Assembly: GCF_019703515.2 (NCBI RefSeq)
Contig: NC_059346.1
Span: 56,804,001 to 56,868,000 of the forward strand
DNA from: Myxocyprinus asiaticus
Taxonomy: Eukaryota; Chordata; Actinopteri; Cypriniformes; Catostomidae
Reading direction: 5' to 3'
DNA length: 64,000 nt
Under the pieces are notes generated by a model that worked only from the letters and a program-made list of their open reading frames with translations, was not told the origin of the DNA and made no database searches. A program made the translations under genes and the position numbers. This document shows, in pieces, positions 1 through 10,770 of this stretch (position 1 is its first letter; each line of letters starts with the position of its first letter).

Positions 1-498
1 TCCAAGTCTTAAGAATCCATAAAATAGCTTTTTTTATTATTTAAATCATTATTCACAGAAGATCTTAACTTCAGTTATCACTATTATTATTGCATAATTA
101 CGGTTAGGGACTTGCACAGCTTGGTTACAATCATTTGTGACATGAATGATACCTTGAATGTTGTGGCTTGTGGTAAGCTAACTTTTCAGAATGATCAGAA
201 CTACAATTTTTACCTGGTAAAAGAACAATTATCTGAAAAAAATTCCCATAGACTTACATTAAAGGATGGACCCAAACCATATCTGGGGACCAGGATATCA
301 TAGAGACTTGGGGGTGGGCCCTTTAAAATTGGGGCAGTAAGCAACCACCTGACAACTACCCAGAACACCCTAGAAATGCCCTAGGAACCACCCAGAACAT
401 CTTAGCACCATGGCGACCACTCATAACACAATACTTAAGCTAAATTTTCTTCAGAAAATGTAAAAATGTAGTTTTGTTTGCAGTTACGTTTGGCAAAG
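1..498. other. Left flank, probable fermt3 intron
   Basis: No exon is recognised here. Around 330-430 there is a degenerate short repeat built on CAACCACC..AGAACA units, a pattern common in fish non-coding DNA. Because fermt3 exons follow on the + strand with an open 5' side, this stretch is inferred to be a fermt3 intron. Confidence 0.5.
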
Positions 499-511
499 AA
501 ATCACACACTT

Positions 512-968
512 GGGGCCTGGGTGGCTCATTGAGTACTGACGCTGACTACCACCCCTGGAGTCACTTGTTTGAATCCAGGGTGTGCTGAGTGACTCCAGCC
601 AGGTCTCCTAAGCAACCAAATTGGCCCGGTTGCTAGGGAGGGTAGAGTTCACATGGTGTAACCTCCTCATGGTCGTGATTAGTGGTTCTTGCTCTCAATG
701 GGGCACGTGGTAAATTGTGCGTGGATTGTGGAGAGTGGGGTGAGCCTCCACATGCGGAGTCTCCGCGGTGTCATGCACAACGAGCCACGTGATAAGATGC
801 GTGGATTGACGGTCTCAGAAGCGGAGGCAACTGAGACTTGTCCTCCGCCACCCGGATTGAAGTGAGCAACCACGCCACCACGAGGACCTGCTAAGTAGTG
901 GGAATTGGGCATTCCAAATTGGGAGAAAATGGGATAATAAAAAAATAAATTAAAAAAAATAAATAAAA
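512..968 (+). mobile_element. tRNA-derived SINE, full copy with TSD
   Basis: The head carries pol III promoter-like boxes: an A box in TGGCTCATTGAGTA (about 522-535) and a B box GTTTGAATCC (about 569-578). The tail is A-rich (AATAAAAAAATAAATT and similar). A perfect 13-bp direct repeat AAATCACACACTT flanks it at 499-511 and 969-981, which is the mark of LINE-mediated insertion. Related copies lie at about 11548-11680 (+) and 23529-23952 (-). It is a SINE, not a functional tRNA gene. Confidence 0.9.
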
Positions 969-1168
969 AAATCACACACTTTACTTTTAACTGTTTTGAA
1001 AACAATATATTTTTTGATTATGTACATCCATGAGTAAAACATTACCATGTCCTGATCATTGATTATTATTGATAGCTATTAAAGTAAGACATTTCATGTA
1101 CAACTGACTCATTAAAACTGATCAAAAATTATATGTACAAAAAAAAAAATCTGTCCACACGAATGCAG

Positions 1169-1310
1169 GTTTAAGGGTTGCCGCAAGGATGAGGTGCTTG
1201 GCATCGCCAATAATCGTTTAATCCGAATTGACCTGGGTGTGGGAGACGTAGTGAAAACCTGGAGATATAACACCATGAGGCAATGGAATGTCAACTGGGA
1301 CATCAAACAG
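1169..1310 (+). CDS. fermt3: Kindlin-3 penultimate coding exon
   Basis: This exon encodes 47 codons after one leading base. The peptide includes [25 protein letters not shown] and [11 protein letters not shown], which matches the kindlin (FERMT) C-terminal FERM F3 (PTB-like) lobe. Kindlins bind the integrin beta tail with talin and activate integrins; kindlin-3 is the blood-cell form. The acceptor AG is at 1167-1168 and the donor GT at 1311. The exon ends in phase 0 and joins cleanly to 1443. Upstream exons are outside the window. Assignment to kindlin-3 over kindlin-1/2 rests mainly on the end of the protein in the next exon. Confidence 0.93.
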
Positions 1311-1442
1311 GTAATCTGTCTATAGCATTTTCTATCTTAATCTATTTCTCTATACCAATGAGATTTGACACTTTTTGTGTGCAAAAGCTTCTTCAAAGGC
1401 CCCATATTGCAAGGTAATAAATCCCTCCCATATCTGTGTCAG

Positions 1443-1622
1443 GTTGCCATTGAGTTTGATGGGAACATAAATATCGCCTTTAGCTGTGTGACAGCAGATT
1501 GTAAGATTGTCCATGAGTACATCGGCGGGTACATCTTCATGTCCACAAGAAGTCGAGACCAGAGTGACACCCTGAATGAAGAGCTGTTCCACAAACTGAC
1601 AGGAGGCCATGAAGCTTTGTGA
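1443..1622 (+). CDS. fermt3: Kindlin-3 last coding exon with stop
   Basis: It encodes 59 residues and a TGA stop. Visible kindlin blocks are [29 protein letters not shown] and the end [10 protein letters not shown]. As I recall the family, kindlin-3 ends in LTGGHEA plus one residue, whereas kindlin-1 and -2 end differently, so this is read as fermt3. The acceptor AG is at 1441-1442 after a pyrimidine-rich tract. The intron from 1311 to 1442 is only 132 bp. No frameshift or premature stop is seen in either exon, so the gene end looks functional. A 3' UTR presumably follows, but its polyadenylation site is not obvious. Confidence 0.94.
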   Translation, partial: VAIEFDGNINIAFSCVTADCKIVHEYIGGYIFMSTRSRDQSDTLNEELFHKLTGGHEAL

Positions 1623-1673
1623 GAAGAAAGAAAGTTTGTACACTTATGGACTGCCCCAAAAATTAGATCTGCT

Positions 1674-1678
<5 letters not shown>

Positions 1679-1724
<46 letters not shown>
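1679..1724 (+). repeat. (GA)n microsatellite in fermt3 3' UTR/flank
   Basis: An uninterrupted run of GA dinucleotides starts about 57 bases after the fermt3 stop codon. Confidence 0.97.
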
Positions 1725-1728
<4 letters not shown>

Positions 1729-2424
1729 TGGTAATTAAAGTCTATGTGAAATAGTTGAATGAATGGAATTTTCCTTCCTGTGTTGACGTATTTCTATTGA
1801 AGGAGGTTGTGCATTATATTTTGAATGGATTTTCCTTTTTTTATACAGCCAGTAATGTTCAGTCACAGTGCAGCAAAACCATGATTTGCTCCTTGTTATT
1901 GCTTCTAAGCATTTTAGTGGACAAAAATGTGTATACTCCCCTACATACAAGATGAACAATATTTTTAGTCCTTTTTTGCCAGAAAAGAAAGACTGTAAAT
2001 TTTGAATGTGTATATCTGCAAATTAGTTTTTTGTTTTTGTTTATTTTTCAACTTGAATGAGTACACTAGCTTAAAGATGGCATAAAAGCTAACATACATG
2101 AACTAAAAGCAGAAAAATCTGGATTTCATGGGGTCTTTAATAACCTAGAAAGTGTCAAAACACATTAAGATATGACCAGCTGACTTTCATGTGCTTCATC
2201 TGAAAAACAACACTATTGTGTCTTGTGTCAGGATTGTAAGACTTTTAAATGCTGAGGTTTTTAAATCTGTGATATTCAGCAGTGTGTGGAATGTCTCTTT
2301 CTTTCTCTTTAGCTTTAATAGTTCTCATTTTAGGTTATTTTCAGTGTTAACACCAACACAAATACATTTATAATCCCCCCACCCCATCTTGTAGTTATTA
2401 AATTTCACTTTCAAACCTTGTAAG

Positions 2425-2458
<34 letters not shown>

Positions 2459-3619
2459 TTTAGTTTCTGGTGCATCCATTATCACTTTATTTGTGCAAAG
2501 GCAGACAGACAGACAGAGTAGACAAACAGACAGACAGACAGATAGATAGACAGATCTATCTAGATAGATGACGGACTGACTTAGATTTTGTGGTGCAAAG
2601 TAGTGCAGTGCAATTCATGTATAGACTGCATATATCAACCTCAAAGTTCATGCTTTTTTAGTCTAATATAGCATCATTGAAAGACTATAGTGTTAAAAGC
2701 AGTGTAGCCCAGGTAGGTTATGATGTTCAAGTTTGCAGCTCAAAGGATACATTGTGATGACATAATTTAGCAGAGGAAACCACAAGTTTCACAAGCATTG
2801 TGTACTGCAGTTGCAGAGCTGCATTTCTTGCTCCATCTTGTGCACTAAAATAAGTGTAATGCATCAAATGAAGCACACTTTGAGGGCGCTCAGCCCACTG
2901 CAGTCATTTAGTGGTGTACTTAGAGTTTAAAGATATTACATGAACTTCATCGATGATGTCAGTGCCAGTGCCACTTCTGAAGTTGAGTTCATCTGACTGC
3001 ACTGTGGATTGGCTGTAGGAATAATACACTCTAACTTGAATAAACAAAGATTAACAGTAAATTCATAATGTAACAAATAATTCATTAATTACAAATGAAA
3101 CACATATACATAAAAGGGTCATCCAAATTCTCTGCACATCATTGCGTTTATATTTTACATTTACAACTCCATTTTAACAACACTGTTAAATCAACAAATT
3201 TAATGTATTGAACATAGAGCATTCCTTTACTTTTATTATGAATGCCTAAATATGCATGTAACAGAGCCTGTTGTATATGTAACAGTACAGATACCAACCT
3301 CTTTGAACAGCCGTTAGAGAGTTAACGCACCCTCATGTCATTTCGAAACTTGTATGACTTTCTGTTTTCTGTGGAACACAAGATGAGAAATTTTGAAGAA
3401 TGTGAACACTGCCCTTTACCATACCATGAAATTCAATGGGGACTGAGTAGTTAAGCTTTAAAATTAAAATTTGTAAATTTGTCCTTAATAATTTAAATTA
3501 AAAATGCACAGTTGAATGCAAACATTTTGCATTCTAATTTTGGATGTGTGCCTATTGCTGACGATGACTTCAGACCAATTGCATTCTTGTGCTAAAAAAA
3601 AGCTAGCACGCAGACATTT
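1725..3619. other. fermt3 3' flank, no gene seen
   Basis: AT-rich sequence without a convincing exon. It holds a poly-T run (about 2427-2454), a mixed (AGAC)n/(GATA)n microsatellite (about 2501-2570) and, at about 3330-3440, a stretch like the widespread fish repeat containing CTTGTATGACTTTCTG and GTGGAACACAAGA. Confidence 0.7.
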
Positions 3620-3645
3620 ATTTTTTTTTTACAATAAAATGTAAA

Positions 3646-3676
<31 letters not shown>

Positions 3677-3678
<2 letters not shown>

Positions 3679-5308
3679 AACATTCAAACCCCACGACCAC
3701 CCCTCCCCGACCCCGCCCCCCCCCAAAAAAAAACAACCCTGTGGTCAATATACATACATACATATACAAACATAAATACATATACATATATACCCAAGAG
3801 CCCTCCAAAAACTCCAAATACTTGCCCCATTTCCGAACAAACTTATCCAAGCCACCCCGTCTTCCCGATGACACCTCCTCATAAGCTGCCACCCTCCCCA
3901 CCTCCGTGCACCACTCCGGATATGAGGGCGCACCAGCTGACCTCCAACCCCTCAAAATAACCTGCCTGGCGATCATCACACATGTCAGAACCCAGTTCCC
4001 TATATGGCCATCCCCCACATCGATGACCGCCCCATCGCCCAGAACACAAAGTCTGGGGCAAAATGAAACCTGAGTGCCCACCACGTTGCACACAAAATTC
4101 TGAACCTTCGACCAGAATTTCTGGATCTCAACATACCACCAAAAAACATGGGCCATGTCTCCATCCTCCGATTGGCATCTCCAGCAGGTGGGTGTGCCTT
4201 TAAGACCAAGCCTATACAGTCTAGAGGGGGTCCAATAAAATCTATGCAAAATTTTGAATTGTATAAGACGCACCCTTGCATCACTAGATGCAGACTTAAC
4301 GTTTTTAAGAATCTTAGCCCACACTCCTTCCTCCAATGCCAAGTTGAAATCTTTCTCCCATACTCTCTTGAGAGAAATTAAGGCTCCGTCCCCCATACTA
4401 TGAATTAACAGGGAGTAGTACACTGATGCATCACGACCTTTTCCAAAAGCCGCAATCACCTCTCCCAAGGCATCTGCCTCCTTAGGGGGATGTGTGCTAC
4501 TCCCAAAAATAGTGCAAAGCAGATGGTGCAGTTGTAAATACCTATAAAACTGAGGTCTGGGGATCCCAAAGTGTTGGACCAAGTTTTCAAATGATCTCAA
4601 CACACCACTTTCATATAGGTCACCGAGTGTAGCAACCCCCCTCACAATCCACTCCGGCCAGTAGAAAGGAGACTTGCCAATACACAGTCTTGAGTTCTGC
4701 CATATGCTCGAGGCAGCATTTAAATAAGTGTCCAATTTAAACAATCTGGACACTTTAGTCCATACCGAGTGTAAATGTGAAATAATGGGGTGTAACTTAA
4801 CTTTTCTGATTAGTTTGATAGAGATGCTTTGTAATGGTGAAATAGGGGCACGAACTGCCTGTTCAATAACAAACCAGGGAGGGGCTCTCTCAGGTGGAAG
4901 TGACAAATGTGCCAAATTTCTGAGACTGAACGCATAGTAATAAAACAAAATCTTGGGTAGGCCTAGCCCTCCTTTGTCTATCGGCCTATGTAACTTATTA
5001 AAATGCAATCTGGGACATTTACAATTCCAAATGAAGGACTTCGCTATGCTATCAAATTCCTTGAAATAAGAGAGGGGGACATCTACAGGGAGAGATTGTA
5101 GCAGGTAGTTAAATTTTGGAATACAATTCATTTTAATAACATTAACCTTTCCAATCATCGATAAATGTAATGAAGCCCACCTGCTGACATCGCTCGAAAA
5201 ACTTTTTATTATAGGGTCAAAATTAACACTAACTAAATCAGACAAATTTGCTGGGAATAAAATCCCCAAATACTTAATGCCCTGTTTGGGCCACTGGAAG
5301 GCGAACAA
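3677..5308 (-). pseudogene. L1-like ORF2, RT thumb and C-terminal part
   Basis: An open stretch of 543 codons that begins inside ORF2, at FQWPKQGIKYLGI, the block that follows the catalytic YADD segment in L1/Tx1-type RTs. Downstream are SMIGKVNVIKMNCIPKFNYL and LHRPIDKGGLGLPK, typical of the L1/Tx1 C-terminal region, and a C/H-rich segment with CWRCQSEDGDMAHVFW, like the zinc-knuckle-type end of these ORF2 proteins. The endonuclease and catalytic core are absent, so it cannot act alone. The reading frame is surprisingly free of stops for a truncated copy. Confidence 0.85.
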
Positions 5309-5438
5309 AACAAACAGAAAAAAAGAACGTGCGCATTAACCCCGTGCACGACAGCGCCAACTGGTGTCAATCCCTCTAAACTCAAAAGGCCCATGAACGC
5401 CCACAGGTCCCCACAACAACTTTGCCATCGGATTGCTC

Positions 5439-5470
5439 AATTTTGCCTCACAAATTTGTGAGGCAAAATT
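5439..5470. repeat. 32-bp perfect palindrome
   Basis: AATTTTGCCTCACAAA is followed immediately by its exact reverse complement with no spacer. It lies in the L1 copy 1 inter-ORF region, close to the deletion junction at about 5309. Confidence 0.95.
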
Positions 5471-6477
5471 ACATAGAAAATACTTATAAATAAACCCAGT
5501 CAATAGGAAGAATGAACACAAAGAATGTGTATATTCATTCACAGAACTGTCTCAAAGATGTGATCTTCCACAAAACAAATTCCAGCTGATATAAAATCAT
5601 TCAGATTCCTCAGACAAACAAACGAATGATCAGTGAGCTGGCTGTTATGAGTTCAACGGATGACGTAATCATTCCAATGTCTCGTAAAAAAAAAAAAAAA
5701 AAAAACTCAACAAAACAAACCAAAGCCAGCAGGAGGAGTAAGCACGAAGAACGGAACAGATGAATCAACAGCTGTTCCAAAAGAACGTTATTCAACAGAA
5801 CAAGCTCCAGCCGCTAGGCGGAACCAATACAAAAAGAAACAAAACCGGCATCCTGGTTCCCCGGATGATTGAGTCAATTCACTCAGAGGCTGCATAAAAG
5901 TATATACCATGACTTACACAATCCGTCAGCTTTATAAAAGACATCCTTTGTGTAAGCATGTAGATATTTTGCGGTCATCCATAGTGTCCACTCTCAATCT
6001 GTCCGGGAACTTAAATGCAAAAGTTTCTTTAAGGAAAGTGTTATTCACAAAACAAGCTCCAGCCGCACGGCAGAGCCAACGCAAAAAAAAAAAAAAATGT
6101 CGCCCAGCTTCCTCAAGAGTAAGTACAGCGAGTTAGGCCCGCTCACATGAGAAACATCCAATGGTTTACTCAGACATTGATTCTATAAAAGATATTGCCT
6201 GATTTGGACATGAGAATACTTTGCGACCAACCTTCGTTTCTATTCTCAGTTTGGCAGGAAACATTAGAGCAAACGAGTAATCTTTTTCTGATGTAAGAGT
6301 TTCTTGCATTCCTTGAACCAATCGCATTTCTCTCTTGTCAAACTCGCAAAGTCCGGGAACAAGAAAATATTATGGTTCTTCCAAGAAAGCTTCCCTTTGC
6401 TCCTCGCCTGGCGCAACACAAGATCTTTATCGGATGATCTCAGAAATCTGGCCAGAATCTATCGGGGCCTGTCTCCC

Positions 6478-7131
6478 TCAGCAGATCTGTGAGCTGGGAC
6501 TCGGTGAGCTCGCTCGATTTCCAAATTGTGGCCTGTTATGTCGAGCAGACTCGGGGAAAAACTCGTCTAGAAATTTCACCATATCTCTGCCCTCCTCATG
6601 CTCAGGAATTCCAACAATTCGAACGTTATTCCTGCGGTTTCTATTCTCAAGATCTTCAAGCTTTTCAAGGAGATGTTCCAAATCAACTTTGGTCACGGGC
6701 GGATTAGCGGTTAATTCCCTCTCCGAAGATTCCAGAAAATCGATTCGTTTTTCAACATCAGTCACTCTTGTAGCTAACTCAGAGAATTTTGTTTCCATCA
6801 CCGTAATCGATCGACGTATTACAGTGAGATCCTCCTAGTCAGCAAGAATCTTCATCAACATCACCGACATGTTGGATTCCTTCTCCCGCCGCGCCATCCA
6901 AATCGAGTCCCCGGTCTGTAGGCCTGTCGGGGCTTTCATCCTGAACATGTAAGTGACTTTTAATGTCTCCAGAGCCTGAGGATTTTGACTTCTTTGCCAT
7001 GTTTTGCAACAAAGGGCAAATGTGTAACTGGGTGTATCAAATTTCACCAGATTATAACATGAGAATAATCGAAAATTCAGCAAAGTGCGCAGAGCTTGTC
7101 GCTCACATGTCCGCTCCTTGCATGGCGTCAC
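6478..7131 (-). pseudogene. L1-like ORF1 with one in-frame amber stop
   Basis: ORF1 of LINEs in this group is an RNA-binding coiled-coil protein. A heptad-like segment (MMETKFSELATRVTDVEKRI, then LEKLEDLENRNRR) runs into NNVRIVGIPEHEEGRDMVKF, the start of the RRM domain of L1 ORF1 proteins. A single TAG at 6835-6837 splits an otherwise continuous frame. In L1 copy 2 the same codon reads TTG (Leu), so one base change explains the break. The frame is lost again downstream near 6478. The true ORF1 start is uncertain. Confidence 0.8.
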
Positions 7132-7140
7132 GTGACCCCC

Positions 7141-8234
7141 CCCTTCCAGACATGTATTTAAAGGCTAAATCTCTTTTTAAATTGACACGGCGAATAAAAG
7201 ACAAAGTGCTCCTGCACAAGACACAAAAAATACAGCAGGAAAAGCCCCTATCTTAGCTCTCAGATAAATAACTGAGATAGAGTCTAAGCCACAAATGCCG
7301 CTTCTCGAGTGAGTTGAGTTCGAATAAATACCACCGCTATCGTGGGGAATAATACTACTGTAAATACAATTGTAATTAATGTATAACACTGTGTTAGGGC
7401 CTACTGCCTGTATTATTAAGCTTGAGTCCGGAGTAGTACCGTGGCACTGGTATACTGTGCAACACTATCTTTTCTCATTTACTTTTTACTTAAGATTAGA
7501 GAACATTAAGTGGTTAAATATTTAATTCCATCATTTTAAGCACTTTAATTTCAAATTAAATGCACTTTTGCTAACAGCCAGTTATGTTCAATATAACACA
7601 GTGCTGCTTGGTCACTATTTAGTTGTTGCGCCCTCTTGTGGAGTTAGGAGACAACATCGATTTAAAAATCTGGTGCTCACTAGCCACGTTTCCAATATCA
7701 GGCCAATGTCACACACCCCGTCCATTTCACAAGCATGAAGGAAGCTCAGATATCAGACTCTGTAGACTAGCTGGCCCTTGAAATGAACATGGTGGAGACT
7801 GAAGCTGCCGTTTGTTTGCTTATTTAGGTCTTTGCTTGGTGGAAAGCGAGACCTTCTCAGCAAAACTCTGACTTTGACATTGACCCTGCCTCTATCCCCA
7901 GCTGGCCTTCTTTGGCCCAAGGATAATCAGCCCCGCAGAGGCATGATGAAGCCCCAGAAGTGCAGTGGGAATGCAACTGGCTCTGGCACACACTAGGACG
8001 CCCTCATTTGGCCCGATAGTGGAAACTGATATTTTAGTTTTTTCCACCAACTAAAATATTGTCTAAAATTTGAATATAATTACAATTTAGTTAATATTTA
8101 AGTAAAAATTGTAATTTAGTTTCTAAGCCCTGTTAACAGCCCTTCTAAGCAGGGTTGCCATGGTTCAGGATTTTCCAGAATCGTCCTGGTTTTTGCCCAT
8201 CAGTCCTGGAAAAATAAAAGTCACCAACAATCAT
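7141..8234. other. No gene seen; short dispersed repeat at 7955-8030
   Basis: No coding signal is recognised. The segment around 7960-8025 (GGGAATGCAACTGG, CCTCATTTGGCCCGATAG) recurs at about 26575-26640, so it is a dispersed repeat of unknown class. Confidence 0.6.
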
Positions 8235-8526
8235 GCCAAGGTCGAAATCACAGAGATAAAATCTTTTTCCCCATACTGATGGTTGATGTGAACATTAACT
8301 GAAGCACCTGACTCGTAGATAATCGCATGGATGATTGTTGGTGCCGGATGGGCTGGTTTGAGTATTTCTGTAACTGCTGATCTCCTGGGATTTTCACACA
8401 CAACAGTTTACGGTAACTCAGATAATCACTCTGTACAATTGTGGTGAGAAGAATAGCATCTCAGAAAGATGCGAGTTGGCGCTGTTTTGGCAGCACGGGG
8501 GGGGTGACCTACACAATATTAGGCCG

Positions 8527-8530
<4 letters not shown>
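8235..8530. mobile_element. Mariner-like element fragment
   Basis: The segment contains GATGATTGTTGGTGCC, TGGTTTGAGTATTTCTGTAA and ACAATTGTGGTGAGAAGAAT, and ends in CCTACACAATATTAGGC. The same blocks occur in the fold-back element at 53573-54246 and in the relic at 31836-32130. The right end runs into a TA tract. Confidence 0.75.

Positions 8531-8535
<5 letters not shown>

Positions 8536-8588
<53 letters not shown>
8536..8588. repeat. (TA)n tract
   Basis: Pure TA dinucleotides separate the mariner fragment from the MITE at 8590. Tc1/mariner elements target TA. Confidence 0.95.
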
Positions 8589-8589
<1 letters not shown>

Positions 8590-8592
<3 letters not shown>

Positions 8593-9120
8593 TACTGGTC
8601 AAAAGTTTTGAAACACTCATTATTTATTATAATTTTATTTTTTCACATTTTAGAATAATAGTAAATTCATTAAAACTATGGAATAACATAAATGGAACTA
8701 TGGGAATTATGTTGTGACTAAACAAAATCCAAAATAAATCAAAACTGTGTTATATCTTAGCATCTTCAAAGTACTCACCCTTTGCCTAGAATTTTCAGAA
8801 ATGTACTCTTGACATTTTCTCAACCAACTTCTTGAGGTATCACCCTGGGATACTTTTTAAACAGTATTGAAGGAGTTCCCATCATATGTTGGGCACTTAT
8901 TGGCTGCTTTTCTTTATTATTTGGTCCAAGTCATCAATTTCAAAAACTTTTTAAATTATACATTTAAATTTATAATGAAATAAATTAATATGGTGGCACA
9001 ATTATATTTTTGTCTACAAAACTAATTTCAAACATTTAAGCATACACCTTCGGATCAAAAGATTTTTAAGAACATGAGAAACATTTCGGTCAAGTGTTTC
9101 AAAACTTATAACCGGCAGTG

Positions 9121-9121
<1 letters not shown>
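8590..9121. mobile_element. Tc1/mariner-type MITE, copy 1 of 3
   Basis: It is bounded by inverted ends CACTACTGGTCAAAAG and its decayed complement ending ACCGGCAGTGT. No transposase is encoded. Sister copies lie at 20157-20709 and 57197-57743, and all three sit in TA tracts. Ends next to TA and the TIR style point to the Tc1/mariner superfamily. Confidence 0.85.
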
Positions 9122-9183
<62 letters not shown>

Positions 9184-9184
9184 T
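9122..9184. repeat. (TA)n tract
   Basis: TA repeat abutting the right end of the MITE. Confidence 0.95.
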
Positions 9185-9186
9185 AT

Positions 9187-9296
9187 ACACTGATGAGTCA
9201 AAACATTATGACCATTCACAGGTGAAGCAAATAACGCTGATCATCTCCTAACAAGGCCCACATGTCAAGGTCTTGATAGATTAGATGGTAAGCGAA
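9187..9296. mobile_element. Mariner-type terminal fragment
   Basis: CACTGATGAGTCAAAACATT and ATGACCATTCACAGGTGAAG resemble the end of a common fish mariner-like element. Only about 110 bp remain. Confidence 0.6.
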
Positions 9297-9298
9297 CT

Positions 9299-9335
9299 TC
9301 ATGGTTACTTTCGTAACCTCCGTTCCCTGAAGGTT
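9299..9335 (+). mobile_element. Fragment of the DIRS-associated TIR
   Basis: TTCATGGTTACTTTCGTAAC and CTCCGTTCCCTGAAGG match the 56-bp TIR of the element at 50026-50359 with a few mismatches. The continuation of that sequence reappears at 10771, beyond a LINE fragment, so the LINE appears to have split one older element. Confidence 0.7.
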
Positions 9336-9354
9336 CCTTTTTTCCACCTGGAAA

Positions 9355-10770
9355 AAAGAACACTTATGTGAGAATGCTGTTTGTAGACTACAGCTCAGCA
9401 TTCAACACCATAGTGCCTCCAAGCTTGATGAGAAACTCCAGGCTCTGGGCTTAAACAGCTCGCTGTGCAGCTGGATCCTGGACTCCCTGTCAAGCAGACG
9501 CCAGGTGGTTAGTATGGGCAGTAACATCTCCTCATCACTGATCCTTAACACTGGAGCCCCGCAGGGCTGTGTTCTTAGCTCACTCCTGTATTCCCTGTAC
9601 ACACATGACTGTGTGGCAACACATAGCTCCAATGCCTTCATTAAGTTTGCTGATGATATGACGGTGGTAGGTCTGATCACTGACAATGATGAAACAGCCT
9701 ACAGAGAGGAGGTGCATACTCTGACATGCTGGTGTCAGGAGCACAACATCTCCCTCAACGTCAGTAAGACAAAGGAGCTTGTGGTGGACTTCAGGAGAAG
9801 AGAAAGAGAACACAGCCCCATCACCATCAATGGAGCACCAGTGGAGAGAGTCAGCAGCTTCAAGTTCCTGGGTGTCCACATCACTGAGGAACTCACATGG
9901 TCCATCCACACTGAGGCCGTTGTGAAGAAGGCTCATCAGCACCTCTTCTTCCTGAGACGGCTGAGATAATTTGGAATGAACCGCCACATTCTCACACGGT
10001 TCTACACCAGCACTGTAGAGAGCATCCTGACTGGCTGCATCTCCGCCTGGTATGGCAATAGCACCGCCCACAACCGCAAAGCCCTGCAAAGGGTGGTGCG
10101 AACTGCCAGACACATCATCGGAGGTGAGCTTCCCTCCCTCCAGGACATATACACCAGGCGGTGTGTGAAAAAAGCTCGGAGGATCATCAGAGACTCCAGC
10201 CACCCAAGCCATGGGCTGCTCTCACTGTTACCATCAGGCAGGCAGTATCGCAGCATCAGGACCCGCACCAGCCGACTTCATGACAGCTTCTTCCCCCAAG
10301 CAATCAGACTTTTGAACTCTTGATCTCTCATGATCAATATACATCAGCACTGCACTTTATTAATCTTATTATCTCACACTGGACTGTCATAAATTATATT
10401 CTCTTAACAACACACTGGCAACTGACTATCAACCAACAGCCTGAATGTCAATACAGTACAATACAACCTACTGTACATTTTAAATACTATATATACTATT
10501 TTTTTTATTGTATAATGTGTATTCTATATTGTGTGTATTGTATAATGTACATTGTATGTTATTATTTGTATATTGTGTTGTGTGTAATTATGTGTATATT
10601 AGATTTTAAATTGTGTTGTGTAAATTTGATGTTTATTGTAGATTGGTATATGTCTCATCACTGTCACGACTGCTATGTTGCTCGGAACTGCACCCAAGAA
10701 TTTCACACACTATTGCACTTGTGTATATGGTTGTGTGACAATAAAAGTGATTTGATTTTGATTTGATTTA
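9355..10770 (+). mobile_element. 5'-truncated LINE (L2/Rex-like group)
   Basis: The copy starts inside the RT domain and ends with an ATAAAAGTGATTTG motif and a short TGATTT-type tail. The 3' UTR (about 10324-10768) is rich in TGTAT and TTGTG. Flanking sequences belong to one DIRS-related element (9299-9335 and 10771 onward). Clade assignment within the Jockey/L2/Rex group is tentative. Confidence 0.8.
9373..10323 (+). pseudogene. LINE reverse transcriptase, C-terminal half
   Basis: Visible RT motifs in order are [31 protein letters not shown], the catalytic FADDMTVVG (the F/YADD box, about 9646-9672), and SFKFLGVHI. After these comes the C-terminal block RFYTSTVESILTGCISAWYGN. A frameshift lies near 9420 (the frame changes within AGCTTGATGAGAAACTCC), and a TAA at about 9967-9969 interrupts the frame just after the residues LRRLR. 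The N-terminal endonuclease is absent. It is a dead copy. Confidence 0.85.

Larger units (their letters stand above)
3620..7140 (-). mobile_element. L1-like LINE copy 1, internally deleted
   Basis: Read on the - strand, an ORF1 region (7131 to about 6300) is followed by inter-ORF sequence and then only the 3' part of ORF2 (5308-3677). The endonuclease and most of the RT (through the YADD block) are missing, with the deletion junction near 5309. The ORF1/inter-ORF part aligns by eye with 22380-23510, and the ORF2 part with 17520-18480, both in L1 copy 2. A (TA)n tract at about 3648-3672 lies at the 3' edge. Element ends are approximate. Confidence 0.8.

Noticed and set aside
520..580. tRNA gene
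   Set aside because: A- and B-box-like motifs are present, but the 457-bp unit with A-rich tail and TSD is a SINE; the same applies at 11550 and 23900.
1350..1643. 97-codon open frame on the - strand
   Set aside because: It is antisense to the clear fermt3 last exon and has no family match.
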